Assembly: GCA_905235905.1 (NCBI GenBank) | Contig: CAJONO010000093.1 | Span: forward strand, 1-44,718 | DNA length: 44,718 nucleotides | From: an uncultured Prevotella sp. | GTDB lineage: Bacteria; Bacteroidota; Bacteroidia; Bacteroidales; Bacteroidaceae | Direction of reading: 5' to 3' | Shown here: positions 35,364-43,847 of the stretch, one piece after another | How the letters are laid out: every line of letters starts with the position of its first letter | Position numbering within the stretch: the first letter of the stretch is position 1 | The notes under the pieces: generated by a model | Database searches by the model: none | The model's input: only the letters and a program-made list of their open reading frames with translations | Told to the model about the DNA's origin: nothing | Translations under genes and position numbers: made by a program

Positions 35364-38300
35364 CTAATACCACCTCACAGCATTCGAGTAGCTGCTTCGC
35401 TTGTCGTACTTCAGGGCATCGGTAAGCGTCGAGGCGTTGCAGCGGAACGAGAAATTATAGCTGGTATAGGGAGAGAGAACCACCGAGCACGACATATTGA
35501 AGCAGTGCAGGTCGCGTGACAGTGAGGCTGTGGTCATGGATATTTTCTTGTTCTCGAAGTCGTAGCCCGAGGAGAAGGATATATTCCATCCGTCGGAAAT
35601 GCGCAAATTGCCGCTCACGTTGAGTGTCTGGGTGAACTTGTAGGGATAGCGCATTTTCTTGTAATTGAACTTCTTCACGTCGGTGTCCTCGCGCATGGTG
35701 ATGCCATAGCCAAAGCTGAGCGACCACGGCAGCGAGAAGCTCATGTAGCCATCCTCGTCGGTCTCTGCCAGGCCGGCAGTCTTGCGCTCGGCACCATGCT
35801 TGCCCTCTTCCAGGTCCTTGTCGAGGTTGGTTTCCACCTCGTTCTCGTCTTCGTCGTCATCGCGCTTGTCCTTTTCGTTCTTCTTGCTCTTGTCGGTGCG
35901 CTCGCCGCGCAACCACCTGAAGAAGTTGGCCACCTTGTCGTTGCTGAGGGTATAGGACAGGTTCTGCGACATGCCCTGGAAGCGGCCTATCTTTCCCTGC
36001 TCCCAATAGGTGGTGTGCTCGCTCACCCGTGGTGTTGCCCCCACCGAGTCGGCCTCGTAGACGTAGCTGGCAAATACGGCATTCAGGTTGAGCGTGTAGC
36101 TCTTCGAGAGTTTCAGCCTGAGACGCGTACTCAGGTCGCTCCACGGCCTTATCTTTGCCGCCATGTTATACGACATCGAGGCGCCTATCTCGTCGATCAG
36201 GCTTATCTTGCGCAAGGAGTCGTTAGAGTCTAAGTACTTCATCTCGATATTGTTCGACAAGTCGAACGAGATGCTTCCCGTCTTGCCTTTCCCCGGTACG
36301 CCGTAGAGGGCGCCTTGGTAGGGCGAATATTCTACCACCGACACCGTCCCGTCGCTATTGGTCTTCTGATAGGTGTCGTAGTAGCCATAGCGCGAAGCAC
36401 TGAAGTCGGGGGCATAGGAGAAGCTTATCTGTGGGGTGAGGACGTGGCGGATGCGGTCGATCTTATTGCCGAAAATCTTTCGCGACGGCACATAGAAGCC
36501 ATAGAGCTTGGTAGAGGCAGAGAGCGACATGCTCCAGTTATAAACATTGTAGAAGCCATAGACGGTGTCCCTTACAACGGCATTGGCCGCCTCGTCCCAC
36601 GACTGCATCACCTTGTTTGTATAGGTACGGTCAGTGAAGCTGATAGAGGGATTGACGTTAAGATAGTTGAAAAGGGTGAAGTTACCGCTGATGGGAATGC
36701 TGTGCTGCATGCCGTTGCGCCAGTCCTTGATGAGGTTCGACTTCAGCAACTTGTTCTCCTTCGTCGAGATGGAGTTGCTGAAATGGCCCGTATAGCTCAT
36801 GGAAATCTTCTCATACCACCGCTCCTTGCCTAACAGTTTCTTGCGCTTGAAGGGATAGAATCGCGAAATAGAGACGTTCAGGTCGGGCAGCGTCAGGGCG
36901 ATGGTAGAGTCGCGCATGTTCTGAGAGAGGTTCATGGTCATCGACAGCGACATGCCGATACTGGAGAACCCCGTGCTGTAAGACACGGAAGAGGTGCGTG
37001 TTGACTGTGTCATGGCCTGGGGGTTATACATCGAGGTCAAGTTGTTGCGCTCGTAGGTGCTCGTGGCAAAGTTGACGCTTGCCGAGAGATTGGAATAGGG
37101 ATTGGCCTTTGCGTCCTGCCGATGGCTCCACTGCACCTTGAAGCTTGTTGACTTGGCGTAGTCGGGCATGTTCTTCTCGCCAGTAATGGAGTTCTGGTAG
37201 CTGGCATAGAACGAGCCGCTGAACCTGTAGCGCTTGCGATAGTTCGAGGCCGCCGAGATTCCCCACGAGCCCTTCGTATAGATTTCGCCAATGAGCTTCA
37301 GGTCCATCCTGTCGCTGATGGCAAAATAGTAGCCGCCGTCGCGCAGATAGAAGCCCCGCTCGGTCTCGTCGCCGTAGGTAGGCATGATGAAACCACTCGA
37401 ATAGCTCTTACTGAACGGGAAGAAGCCATAAGGAATGGCTAAGGGCATGGGCACGTCGCAAACCACCAGATAGGTAGGTCCGAACACCACATCCTTGCCC
37501 GGTCGGACCTTGGCTCGCGACATGGCCAGATAGAAGTCAGGATGAGGGTCGTCGCACGTGGTGTAGCGTCCGTGCTGCAGGAAGAGTTCGCCGTTGGCAC
37601 CGCGCTTCGACAGCTTGCTGGTCAGATAGCCGTCTTCCTGCTCGGTATACACCTGCTGAATGAGCCCCTTCTTCGTCTTGAAGTTAAAGCTCATGGTGTC
37701 GCTCTCGTAGGTGTCGCTGCCCATCTTGAAGACAGGAGTGCCCTTCATCTGCATGGCGGTCGTGTCGCGGGAGCCAGTGGCATGGACGAGCGACGAATCG
37801 AGGTTCATGAAAATCATCTCGCTCTTCAGGTCCATGTTCTGATACTGCACATGGGAAGAGCCAAACAAGTGGGCCATGCCCGACGATGCCTCGTAAATGA
37901 GCGAGTCTTCGGCCGAGAAGACAACCGGCGCGTCGATGCCATTCTTCTTCTGGCGGTTGAGGGAGTCCAATCGCAGCGAGTCGTCGATGGCTTTGTTATG
38001 CTTCCAGATGGCAAGCTCTAAGGAGTCCATCGAAAGGGTGTCGACAGTCAAGGCGGAGGCCCCAAGAGCCTCACCCCCGACAGCCTCACCCCCGGCCCCT
38101 CTCTCGGAGGAGAGGGAAGTAGTTAGTTTCGTAATTCCCAAGCTATCGCGTATTGAGAGGCCCAAGCTGTCATGTATTGAGAGGCCCAAGCTGTCATGTA
38201 TTGAGAGGCCCAAGCTGTCGGATATAACAAGCCTTAAAGAGTCTGTCAGTATCATATCTCCGCCTTGAGAGTAACCACTCCCCTCTCCCCTGAGAGAGGG

Positions 38301-38483
38301 GCCGGGGGTGAGGCTCTTGGGGGTGAGGCCGTCAGGGGCAAGGCTGTCGGGGGTGAGCCTATTAGTCACGCCACCCTCGCCGACCATTCCCTGTTTGTTA
38401 CCCCGGAATAGCGACGAAGGCGAACACGCCCACAACATGACGAGCGTCGAAAGCAGCCATATGACGACCCTTTTCTGTTTCAC
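35364..38483 (-). CDS. LptD-like LPS assembly outer-membrane protein with repeat-expanded N-terminus
   Basis: Predicted to insert lipopolysaccharide into the outer membrane. 1039 residues from a GTG start at 38483: signal sequence MKQKRVVIWLLSTLVMLWAC (possible lipobox), a repeat-rich linker (residues about 25-150), an OstA/LptA-like jellyroll (SLIYEASSGMAHLFGSSHVQYQNMDLKSEMIFMN), then a long beta-barrel (FGPTYLVVCDVPMPLAIPYGFFPFSKSYSSGFIMPTYG and many alternating strands) with an acidic/Lys loop (near residue 875-910). The linker carries an 8-residue tandem repeat (DSLGLSIH) and residues from dispersed GC-rich repeats. An upstream ATG at 38615 would overlap the HD gene and lacks a signal peptide, so I reject it. 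Confidence 0.82.
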   Translation of the reverse strand: MKQKRVVIWLLSTLVMLWACSPSSLFRGNKQGMVGEGGVTNRLTPDSLAPDGLTPKSLTPGPSLRGEGSGYSQGGDMILTDSLRLVISDSLGLSIHDSLGLSIHDSLGLSIRDSLGITKLTTSLSSERGAGGEAVGGEALGASALTVDTLSMDSLELAIWKHNKAIDDSLRLDSLNRQKKNGIDAPVVFSAEDSLIYEASSGMAHLFGSSHVQYQNMDLKSEMIFMNLDSSLVHATGSRDTTAMQMKGTPVFKMGSDTYESDTMSFNFKTKKGLIQQVYTEQEDGYLTSKLSKRGANGELFLQHGRYTTCDDPHPDFYLAMSRAKVRPGKDVVFGPTYLVVCDVPMPLAIPYGFFPFSKSYSSGFIMPTYGDETERGFYLRDGGYYFAISDRMDLKLIGEIYTKGSWGISAASNYRKRYRFSGSFYASYQNSITGEKNMPDYAKSTSFKVQWSHRQDAKANPYSNLSASVNFATSTYERNNLTSMYNPQAMTQSTRTSSVSYSTGFSSIGMSLSMTMNLSQNMRDSTIALTLPDLNVSISRFYPFKRKKLLGKERWYEKISMSYTGHFSNSISTKENKLLKSNLIKDWRNGMQHSIPISGNFTLFNYLNVNPSISFTDRTYTNKVMQSWDEAANAVVRDTVYGFYNVYNWSMSLSASTKLYGFYVPSRKIFGNKIDRIRHVLTPQISFSYAPDFSASRYGYYDTYQKTNSDGTVSVVEYSPYQGALYGVPGKGKTGSISFDLSNNIEMKYLDSNDSLRKISLIDEIGASMSYNMAAKIRPWSDLSTRLRLKLSKSYTLNLNAVFASYVYEADSVGATPRVSEHTTYWEQGKIGRFQGMSQNLSYTLSNDKVANFFRWLRGERTDKSKKNEKDKRDDDEDENEVETNLDKDLEEGKHGAERKTAGLAETDEDGYMSFSLPWSLSFGYGITMREDTDVKKFNYKKMRYPYKFTQTLNVSGNLRISDGWNISFSSGYDFENKKISMTTASLSRDLHCFNMSCSVVLSPYTSYNFSFRCNASTLTDALKYDKRSSYSNAVRWY
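38080..38330. repeat. Inverted pair of GC-rich dispersed repeats flanking a 24-bp tandem repeat, within lptD-like gene
   Basis: Near 38080-38115 the sequence reads GCCTCACCCCCGGCCCCTCT then a short GAGAGGG arm; near 38280-38315 the reverse complement of almost the same element occurs. Between them 24-bp units (CCCAAGCTGTCATGTATTGA + GAGG) repeat at 38137, 38161, 38185 and partly 38209. Further GGGGGTGAGGC/T words continue to about 38355. Confidence 0.85.
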
Positions 38484-38488
38484 GGCTG

Positions 38489-38496
38489 CAAAATTA
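38489..38496 (-). promoter_or_regulatory. -7 box of lptD-like gene giving a near-leaderless transcript
   Basis: Minus-strand TAATTTTG ends 5 nt before the GTG start at 38483, as in aguA and aguB. The -33 element is unclear. Confidence 0.5.
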
Positions 38497-38562
38497 CATA
38501 TTTTTGGGGAGTTAAAGGAGAGTAAGGAGTTAAAGGGAGTTAAACGTCGACAGTTTTTGCTT

Positions 38563-39102
38563 CTACTCAAAGCATTCTGCCCATGCAAGGAACTTGTCGA
38601 CCCCCTCCCTGCCAAACTTTTCCAGACTCTGCGCGGCCTCTAACACCGACAACACGCGGTCGGGGCGCGACTTGGAATAGAACTTGTCGGCATAGCACAC
38701 CAACTGCTCCTCGAGCGTCTCAGGCTCATACTGCCGGTCTTTCGGCAAGGGCAGGTGCTGGGCCTCTATCTGCCGGAGGGTGATGCCCGTGCCTGTATGT
38801 CGCTCACACACCCTGGCATGACGCTCGAAACCGGCTTCGCGCAGCAAGCGGCCACCAATCAATCCATGACAGATGTAAGGCTGGTCGCCCTCGCAGAATA
38901 TGCCGGGGGCATGGCACCACCGTATGCCAATATCGTGGAGCATGGCCGACTCTTCCAAAAACTGCAGGTCGAGCGGCAACTCCTTGTGCCGGTTGGCCAC
39001 CAGCAGGCAGCGATCGGCCACCTGACGGCTATGCTTCAGCAACAGACGGCGCAAGGCATCGTCGGCAGGATAAAACTGATCGATTATCAATTCGTAATTC
39101 AT
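38563..39102 (-). CDS. HD-domain phosphohydrolase
   Basis: 179 residues with the HD metal site: His24 (LLKHSRQVAD), H56-D57 (ESAMLHDIGI), His79 (ICHGLIGG) and a later His in CERHTGTGI, giving a complete HD/HDIG-like pattern. Similar small proteins are annotated as uncharacterised HD phosphohydrolases acting on nucleotides or phosphoesters. The first codons are read from a GAATTAT-like 7-bp repeat. It lies 79 bp upstream of lptD-like on the same strand. Confidence 0.85.
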   Translation of the reverse strand: MNYELIIDQFYPADDALRRLLLKHSRQVADRCLLVANRHKELPLDLQFLEESAMLHDIGIRWCHAPGIFCEGDQPYICHGLIGGRLLREAGFERHARVCERHTGTGITLRQIEAQHLPLPKDRQYEPETLEEQLVCYADKFYSKSRPDRVLSVLEAAQSLEKFGREGVDKFLAWAECFE

Positions 39103-39122
39103 AACTCACAATTTAGGGTGTG

Positions 39123-39153
39123 CAAAAGTAATACTTTTCATTTGAATGAGCAA
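39123..39153 (-). promoter_or_regulatory. Promoter of the HD-domain gene
   Basis: Minus-strand TACTTTTG at 39123-39130 with TTG at 39151-39153, spacing 20. Confidence 0.6.
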
Positions 39154-39171
39154 AAAAACAACCAATTTCTT

Positions 39172-39200
39172 TTGGCAATAGAAAAAATGTAGTAATTTTG
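39172..39200 (+). promoter_or_regulatory. Promoter of aguB giving a leaderless transcript
   Basis: TTG at 39172-39174 and TAATTTTG at 39193-39200 (spacing 18). The -7 box ends 4 nt before the ATG of aguB, so transcription should begin at about the start codon. Confidence 0.65.
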
Positions 39201-39204
39201 CAAC

Positions 39205-40092
39205 ATGAACATCGGCATTATACAACAGCACAACACGACCGACATTCACGACAACATGTCGCGTCTGGCAGGAAAAATTGAAGAACTGACCCGCCAGGGG
39301 GCAGAACTCATTGTCTTGCAAGAACTACATAACTCGCTCTACTTCTGTCAGGTGGAGCATGTAGACCACTTCAATCTTGCCGAGCCCATTCCCGGCCCCT
39401 CTACCAAGTTCTATGGGCAGCTGGCCCGCGAGTGTGGCGTGGTTCTGGTCACCTCGCTCTTCGAGCGTCGCGCTCCGGGTCTCTACCACAACACTGCCGT
39501 GGTCTTCGAGAAAGACGGAACCATCGCCGGCAAATATCGCAAGATGCACATACCCGATGACCCCGGCTACTATGAGAAATTCTATTTCACTCCCGGCGAC
39601 CTCGGCTTCCACCCCATCCAGACGTCGATAGGCCGACTGGGGGTTCTCGTCTGCTGGGACCAGTGGTATCCTGAAGCCGCACGGCTCATGGCTCTCCAAG
39701 GGGCAGAGCTGCTCATCTACCCTACTGCCATCGGCTATGACCCCAACGACACGACCGAGGAACAGCAGCGGCAACGCATGGCCTGGCAGACAGTGATGCG
39801 TGGCCATGCCGTGGCCAACGGCCTTCCGGTTGTAGCCGTGAACCGCGTGGGAAACGAAGAATCGCCCTCTGCATGCCCCAGCATCCCGCCAACCACCATC
39901 CCATTCTGGGGCACCTCTTTCGTATGCGGGCCGCAGGGGGAAATCCTGTTCGAGGCCTCTACCGACAAGGAAGAGAGCACCGTGGTTACGGTCGACATGC
40001 TGCGCTCGGAGAACGTTCGCCGCTGGTGGCCCTTCCTTCGCGACCGCCGCATCGACAGCTACGGCGACATCACCCGCCGCTTCATCGACTAA
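39205..40092 (+). CDS. aguB: N-carbamoylputrescine amidase
   Basis: Hydrolyses N-carbamoylputrescine to putrescine, CO2 and ammonia. 295 residues of the nitrilase superfamily with the complete triad Glu40 (VLQELHNSLY), Lys113 (YRKMHIPDDPGYYEKFYF) and Cys150 (GVLVCWDQWYPEAARL), and NRVGNE and FWGTSFVCGPQGE in family positions. Completes the pathway begun by AguA at 23221; the two genes are 15 kb apart but share the same leaderless promoter design. Confidence 0.94.
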   Translation: MNIGIIQQHNTTDIHDNMSRLAGKIEELTRQGAELIVLQELHNSLYFCQVEHVDHFNLAEPIPGPSTKFYGQLARECGVVLVTSLFERRAPGLYHNTAVVFEKDGTIAGKYRKMHIPDDPGYYEKFYFTPGDLGFHPIQTSIGRLGVLVCWDQWYPEAARLMALQGAELLIYPTAIGYDPNDTTEEQQRQRMAWQTVMRGHAVANGLPVVAVNRVGNEESPSACPSIPPTTIPFWGTSFVCGPQGEILFEASTDKEESTVVTVDMLRSENVRRWWPFLRDRRIDSYGDITRRFID

Positions 40093-40150
40093 CAGCCACA
40101 GGTGCATATATAGCAAGACACTCGCTTATGCCAGTTGGCAAAAAAACGCG

Positions 40151-40930
40151 CTACTTGTTCTTCTCAGTCATGTATTTCCAGTAACGGCGTGGCATGTCGC
40201 TGAGTTGCTTGCGGGGATTCATGCGCTCACGAATGCAGATAGCCTTGAAATAAGTGCGCCAGAGGTCTTGGAACAGTTGGTCGTCGTCACTGAGCACATC
40301 GTCACGGAGCTTGCCGTTCTCCAAGCTAAAGGGAACCGCCGACTCGTCTTCGAACGTTATGTGGAAGGGAGGTTGGCTGCCATCGTAATAGTAGCCGTAG
40401 TGGCGATGGGCGTCGTAGATGAGCCACGGCTGGTCGCCGAAGCGGTCATGGAAGTGCTCGATGATGAGCGGCAGCACGTTGTGGTCGGGCGAGACCACGC
40501 CCAGATAGGTGCCGTCCTTCGCCTTCTGGAAGCGCACGAACTGCTTCATTCTCAATTGCTCGTGCATCACGCGGCGGCACATATTCCTGACAAAGAGCAC
40601 GTCCTGATCGGCAAAATTCGTAGAGATGTCCCTCTTCTCCCTGAACACCTTACATATATAATTAAAAAGAGGTGTGTCGAGCTCGGCACATTCCGACAGA
40701 AAGCTGATTGCAATCACCTGCACAGCCTCCTTCGAAAGCTGCTTCTCCAGTCCCGTCCATACGCGCTGCGCCTTGTCGCTGGCAGTCACCACCCGATGCA
40801 CTTCCTCAGTAAACATCGGCAACACCTCACCCTCGCCCACCAGCAGTTCCGGCTGTTGGTGCAGGGAAAAACTGTCGAACACGGCTGTCAACAGTCCGTC
40901 AAGTGTACGGTCGAAGGTATAGACTAACAT
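40151..40930 (-). CDS. DUF4130 / TIGR03915-family 'DNA metabolism' protein
   Basis: 259 residues. The C-terminal region YFKAICIRERMNPRKQLSDMPRRYWKYMTE and the central LFVRNMCRRVMHEQLRMKQFVRFQ are typical of the TIGR03915/DUF4130 family, which is almost always paired with a TIGR03916 radical SAM protein and sometimes fused to a uracil-DNA glycosylase domain. No glycosylase domain is present here. Its partner is at 42341-43633, with an unrelated ATPase gene between. Function inferred as nucleic-acid repair or modification; no member is well characterised, as far as I know. Confidence 0.8.
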   Translation of the reverse strand: MLVYTFDRTLDGLLTAVFDSFSLHQQPELLVGEGEVLPMFTEEVHRVVTASDKAQRVWTGLEKQLSKEAVQVIAISFLSECAELDTPLFNYICKVFREKRDISTNFADQDVLFVRNMCRRVMHEQLRMKQFVRFQKAKDGTYLGVVSPDHNVLPLIIEHFHDRFGDQPWLIYDAHRHYGYYYDGSQPPFHITFEDESAVPFSLENGKLRDDVLSDDDQLFQDLWRTYFKAICIRERMNPRKQLSDMPRRYWKYMTEKNK

Positions 40931-41033
40931 CACATTGCTTTAATCATTCCACGTCTGTCCGATGTCCCAATAAGTAGCTTTTTAAACAATTGTATTGGCC
41001 TTTTCTTAAAAACAACGTACTTTTGTTGCGCCC

Positions 41034-42188
41034 TTATTTGACTTGGCCTGTGACTTTTCCCTGCCACAACCTTTGCAAGAACTGTTCTACTGGCCACATC
41101 TCGATGTTGTTAAGCATACGGGGGCGCTCTGCCATTGAAAGGAGTATCAGTCTGGCTTGCGGATATTCTTCTGAGAAAACGCGAAGTCCCTTGGTATCAC
41201 TGGAAGATACAGAAACCGACGATTTCACCTCAATGCCAATTTCAGCATCGCCAATGACTGCATCCACTTCATATTTGTTGTCCTGTGTGTGCCAATAAGA
41301 AAGTTGCTTCCCTGAACGGGTATAGGAAAGATAGGCCCGCAGTTCCTGAATAACGAAATGCTCCAGCGCATGGCCATAAACATCTGTTCCCACTTGTAAC
41401 GGTACTCGCCGCAACAAATGATTGGGGATAGCCACATCGAAATAATAGAACTTTGGCGAGAGGATGACTCTCCGCTTCACGACCTTTGTATAGGCAGGGA
41501 GAAAGAAGCCGAGCATGGTCTCTTCCAAGATGGCAAAATATTCCTTTACCGTTTTAGATGACACGCCGCAGTCTTGTGCAATATTCGTGAAGTTCACAAT
41601 CTCACTGTTACTCAATGCCGCCACCTGTAGAAAACGGGTAAAAGCATCAAGACGGCGCACAATGGCCTCTTCCACGATTTCCTGTTGCAGATAGTCACCT
41701 ATATACGACTGTATTCTATCTGTAGGATTCGCTACCAGATAGTGCCGAGGCAACATGCCATTGCTCAATGCACGGTTCAGGTCGAAGTCTGGAATCTCGG
41801 TACTGACAAGCGGGAAAAGGGTGCGTCGCAATGCCCTGCCCCCCAACAGATTAGCCCCATTGCGACGTAGCTTTCGCGCACTGGAACCACTCAAAACGAA
41901 CCGTAGCCCTTTGTTCTCTATGAGCCAATGCACCTCATCGAGCAACGCAGGCACCTTCTGCACCTCGTCTATAATGACAAGTTCACCCTCGTTAAGCATC
42001 ATGCACTCCTCGCGTAACAATGACGGACGCAGTTGTAAGGCTATGCGTAAGTCCGACCTCAGAAGGTCATAGTATCGTGCATCAGGGAAAAGCATTCTCA
42101 GTAAAGTGCTCTTTCCTGTCTGACGCGAACCCCATAGAAAAAGGCTGTCGTTCTCTATTTCTTCCAAGCGCAAGAATCTCTCTAACAT
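41034..42188 (-). CDS. AAA_14 ATPase with DUF4143 domain
   Basis: 384 residues. N-terminal AAA_14 with Walker A GSRQTGKST (20-28) and Walker B LVIIDE (74-75), sensor-like FVLSGSSARKL; C-terminal DUF4143 with EVDAVIGDAEIGIEVKSS, which has the D-(x)n-ExK look of a PD-(D/E)XK nuclease fold. These proteins are frequent, variable accessory genes in Bacteroidetes with no firm function. It has its own promoter and interrupts the TIGR03915/03916 pair, suggesting later insertion. Confidence 0.85.
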   Translation of the reverse strand: MLERFLRLEEIENDSLFLWGSRQTGKSTLLRMLFPDARYYDLLRSDLRIALQLRPSLLREECMMLNEGELVIIDEVQKVPALLDEVHWLIENKGLRFVLSGSSARKLRRNGANLLGGRALRRTLFPLVSTEIPDFDLNRALSNGMLPRHYLVANPTDRIQSYIGDYLQQEIVEEAIVRRLDAFTRFLQVAALSNSEIVNFTNIAQDCGVSSKTVKEYFAILEETMLGFFLPAYTKVVKRRVILSPKFYYFDVAIPNHLLRRVPLQVGTDVYGHALEHFVIQELRAYLSYTRSGKQLSYWHTQDNKYEVDAVIGDAEIGIEVKSSVSVSSSDTKGLRVFSEEYPQARLILLSMAERPRMLNNIEMWPVEQFLQRLWQGKVTGQVK

Positions 42189-42209
42189 ACTTCATTAACA
42201 ATCATGTTG

Positions 42210-42240
42210 CAAAGTTACAAAAAAGATTTTTAAAAAGCAA
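42210..42240 (-). promoter_or_regulatory. Promoter of the AAA/DUF4143 ATPase gene
   Basis: Minus-strand TAACTTTG at 42210-42217, TTG at 42238-42240 (spacing 20), 22 bp before the start codon. Confidence 0.6.
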
Positions 42241-42241
42241 G

Positions 42242-42320
42242 AAAAACGACGGAAATCTGAAGCGCTACTTCAGATTTCCACCGAATTTTTGAAGTATAAC
42301 TTCAGATTTCCATCGCTTTT
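42242..42320 (-). terminator. Terminator of the radical SAM gene, with a 32-bp duplication
   Basis: A perfect 12-bp stem (42251-42262 with 42268-42279, loop of 5) is followed on the minus strand by GTCGTTTTTC. A second copy of the CTTCAGATTTCCA arm lies 32 bp away at 42300, so the element is partly duplicated. Confidence 0.75.
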
Positions 42321-42340
42321 TGTCTCGAATCAAGTTGATG

Positions 42341-43633
42341 CTACTCGTCTTTGAAGTCAAACGATAGCTGTTGTTCCTGTGCGGCCCGCTTCTGTTGTGC
42401 CTTAGAAATCAGGAGGGGGCGAAGACGTTCGGGCCGAAGTTCGTTGACACCCACTATGGGCTGTGAAAACGAGGAGGTCAGTTCGCCGCAGGTGATGAAG
42501 TACTTCGCTTTTTTCATCACCACACCCATTTTCTTCAAGTGATAGGAAGTGACGCGGCCAAAGCGGCGAGAGTTGACGATGAGCATAGCCGACTTCACGC
42601 CGATGCCCGGCACACGGAGAATATGCTCATAGGCAGCCTGATTGATGTCGACGGGGAAGAACTCAGGATGGCGCAGTGCCCAGGCCAGCTTCGGATCGAC
42701 ATCGAGCTCAAGATTGGCGTGGCCGTCGTCGACGATTTCGTCGACCTTGAACTGATAGAAGCGCATCAGCCAGTCGGCTTGATAGAGACGGTTCTCGCGC
42801 ACCAGCGGCGGTTGCTTCAGTACGGGCAACCGGGGATCGTAAGTATTGACGCTCACATAGCCCGAATAATAGACGCGCCGCATCGTAGGTTGGTTGTAAA
42901 GAGCCGACGACATCGTCAGGATATCTTGGTCTGTCTCTTTGGTGGCCCCTACAATCATCTGCGTTGATTGTCCGGCAGGCACGAAGCGCGGCGCATGGCG
43001 GTACTTCTTGCGGTCTTCCTTATTCTCCAATACGCCCTGTTGGATAAGCTTCATGGGCTGAAACACACTCTGGTGGTCTTTTTCAGGAGCCAAGAGCTTC
43101 AGCGACGATTCGCGGGGAATCTCGATGTTCACGCTCATACGGTCGGCCCACTTGCCTGCCTCGGCCATCAGTTCTCGGCTGCTGCCGGGGATGGCCTTCA
43201 GATGGATGTAGCCGTTGAAATGGTGAACGGTGCGCAGGTCGCGCACGATGGCCGTCAGCCGTTCCATCGTATAGTCGGGATTCCTCACCACGCCACTCGA
43301 CAAGAACAGCCCCTCGATGTAGTTACGGCGATAGAACTCCATCGTGATTTCCTCCAGCTCGCTCACGGAGAGTGTCGCCCTTGGAATATCATTCGAACGA
43401 CGGTTAATGCAATAGGCACAGTCGTACATGCAATAGTTGGTCAGCATCACCTTCAAGAGCGAGATGCATCGCCCGTCGTCGGCAAACGAATGGCAGATGC
43501 CCACACCGCCGACGGTATTGCCCACCATGCCTTTCTTGCCACTACGCACGGTTCCGCTCGACGAGCACGACACGTCGTACTTCGCCGACTCGGCCAGTAT
43601 GCGCAGCCGCTCCATCGTCTTTTCCGTCAGCAT
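42341..43633 (-). CDS. Radical SAM protein, TIGR03916 family (putative DNA modification/repair), with HhH motif
   Basis: 430 residues. The [4Fe-4S] site is C68-x3-C72-x2-C75 in NYCMYDCAYC. GLFLSSGVVRNPDYTMERL and IHLKAIPGSS follow in the radical SAM barrel. Near the C-terminus ILRVPGIGVKSAMLIVNSRRFGRVT is a helix-hairpin-helix DNA-binding motif. This family always occurs with TIGR03915 (here at 40151-40930). Reaction unknown. Confidence 0.88.
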   Translation of the reverse strand: MLTEKTMERLRILAESAKYDVSCSSSGTVRSGKKGMVGNTVGGVGICHSFADDGRCISLLKVMLTNYCMYDCAYCINRRSNDIPRATLSVSELEEITMEFYRRNYIEGLFLSSGVVRNPDYTMERLTAIVRDLRTVHHFNGYIHLKAIPGSSRELMAEAGKWADRMSVNIEIPRESSLKLLAPEKDHQSVFQPMKLIQQGVLENKEDRKKYRHAPRFVPAGQSTQMIVGATKETDQDILTMSSALYNQPTMRRVYYSGYVSVNTYDPRLPVLKQPPLVRENRLYQADWLMRFYQFKVDEIVDDGHANLELDVDPKLAWALRHPEFFPVDINQAAYEHILRVPGIGVKSAMLIVNSRRFGRVTSYHLKKMGVVMKKAKYFITCGELTSSFSQPIVGVNELRPERLRPLLISKAQQKRAAQEQQLSFDFKDE

Positions 43634-43696
43634 AGCGCAGGAGTCTCTACTGTTTGCATAATCATGCGTTTTGAGGCTTTACGAAAGGAGGTTTGA

Positions 43697-43791
43697 AATT
43701 CATGCTGAATTACAATGCAATTAAGTTTAAATTGCCGTGTAATTCAGCATGAATTGAAACGTAATTTAGCTCAAATTATAACACATTGTAA
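43697..43791. repeat. Intergenic array in 11-bp register (locus 4)
   Basis: AATT occurs at 43697, 43708, 43719, 43730, 43741, 43752, 43763 and 43774, eight copies exactly 11 bp apart. AATTCATGCTGAATT (43697-43711) and its reverse complement AATTCAGCATGAATT (43741-43755) are both present. It lies between thrS and the radical SAM gene. Confidence 0.9.
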
Positions 43792-43847
43792 ATCAACGGT
43801 TTAACAGAGCAGCCAAAGTGAATATATATTCATAATTACATAGAACA

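Noticed and set aside
38484..38615. ATG start for the lptD-like gene at 38615
   Set aside because: It overlaps the HD-domain gene, is not followed by a signal peptide and has no promoter, whereas GTG at 38483 sits right after a -7 box and begins a signal sequence.
40934..41033. Small gene or sRNA in the gap before the ATPase 3' end
   Set aside because: A TACTTTTG word is present on the plus strand near 41020, but there is no matching -33 element, reading frame or terminator.
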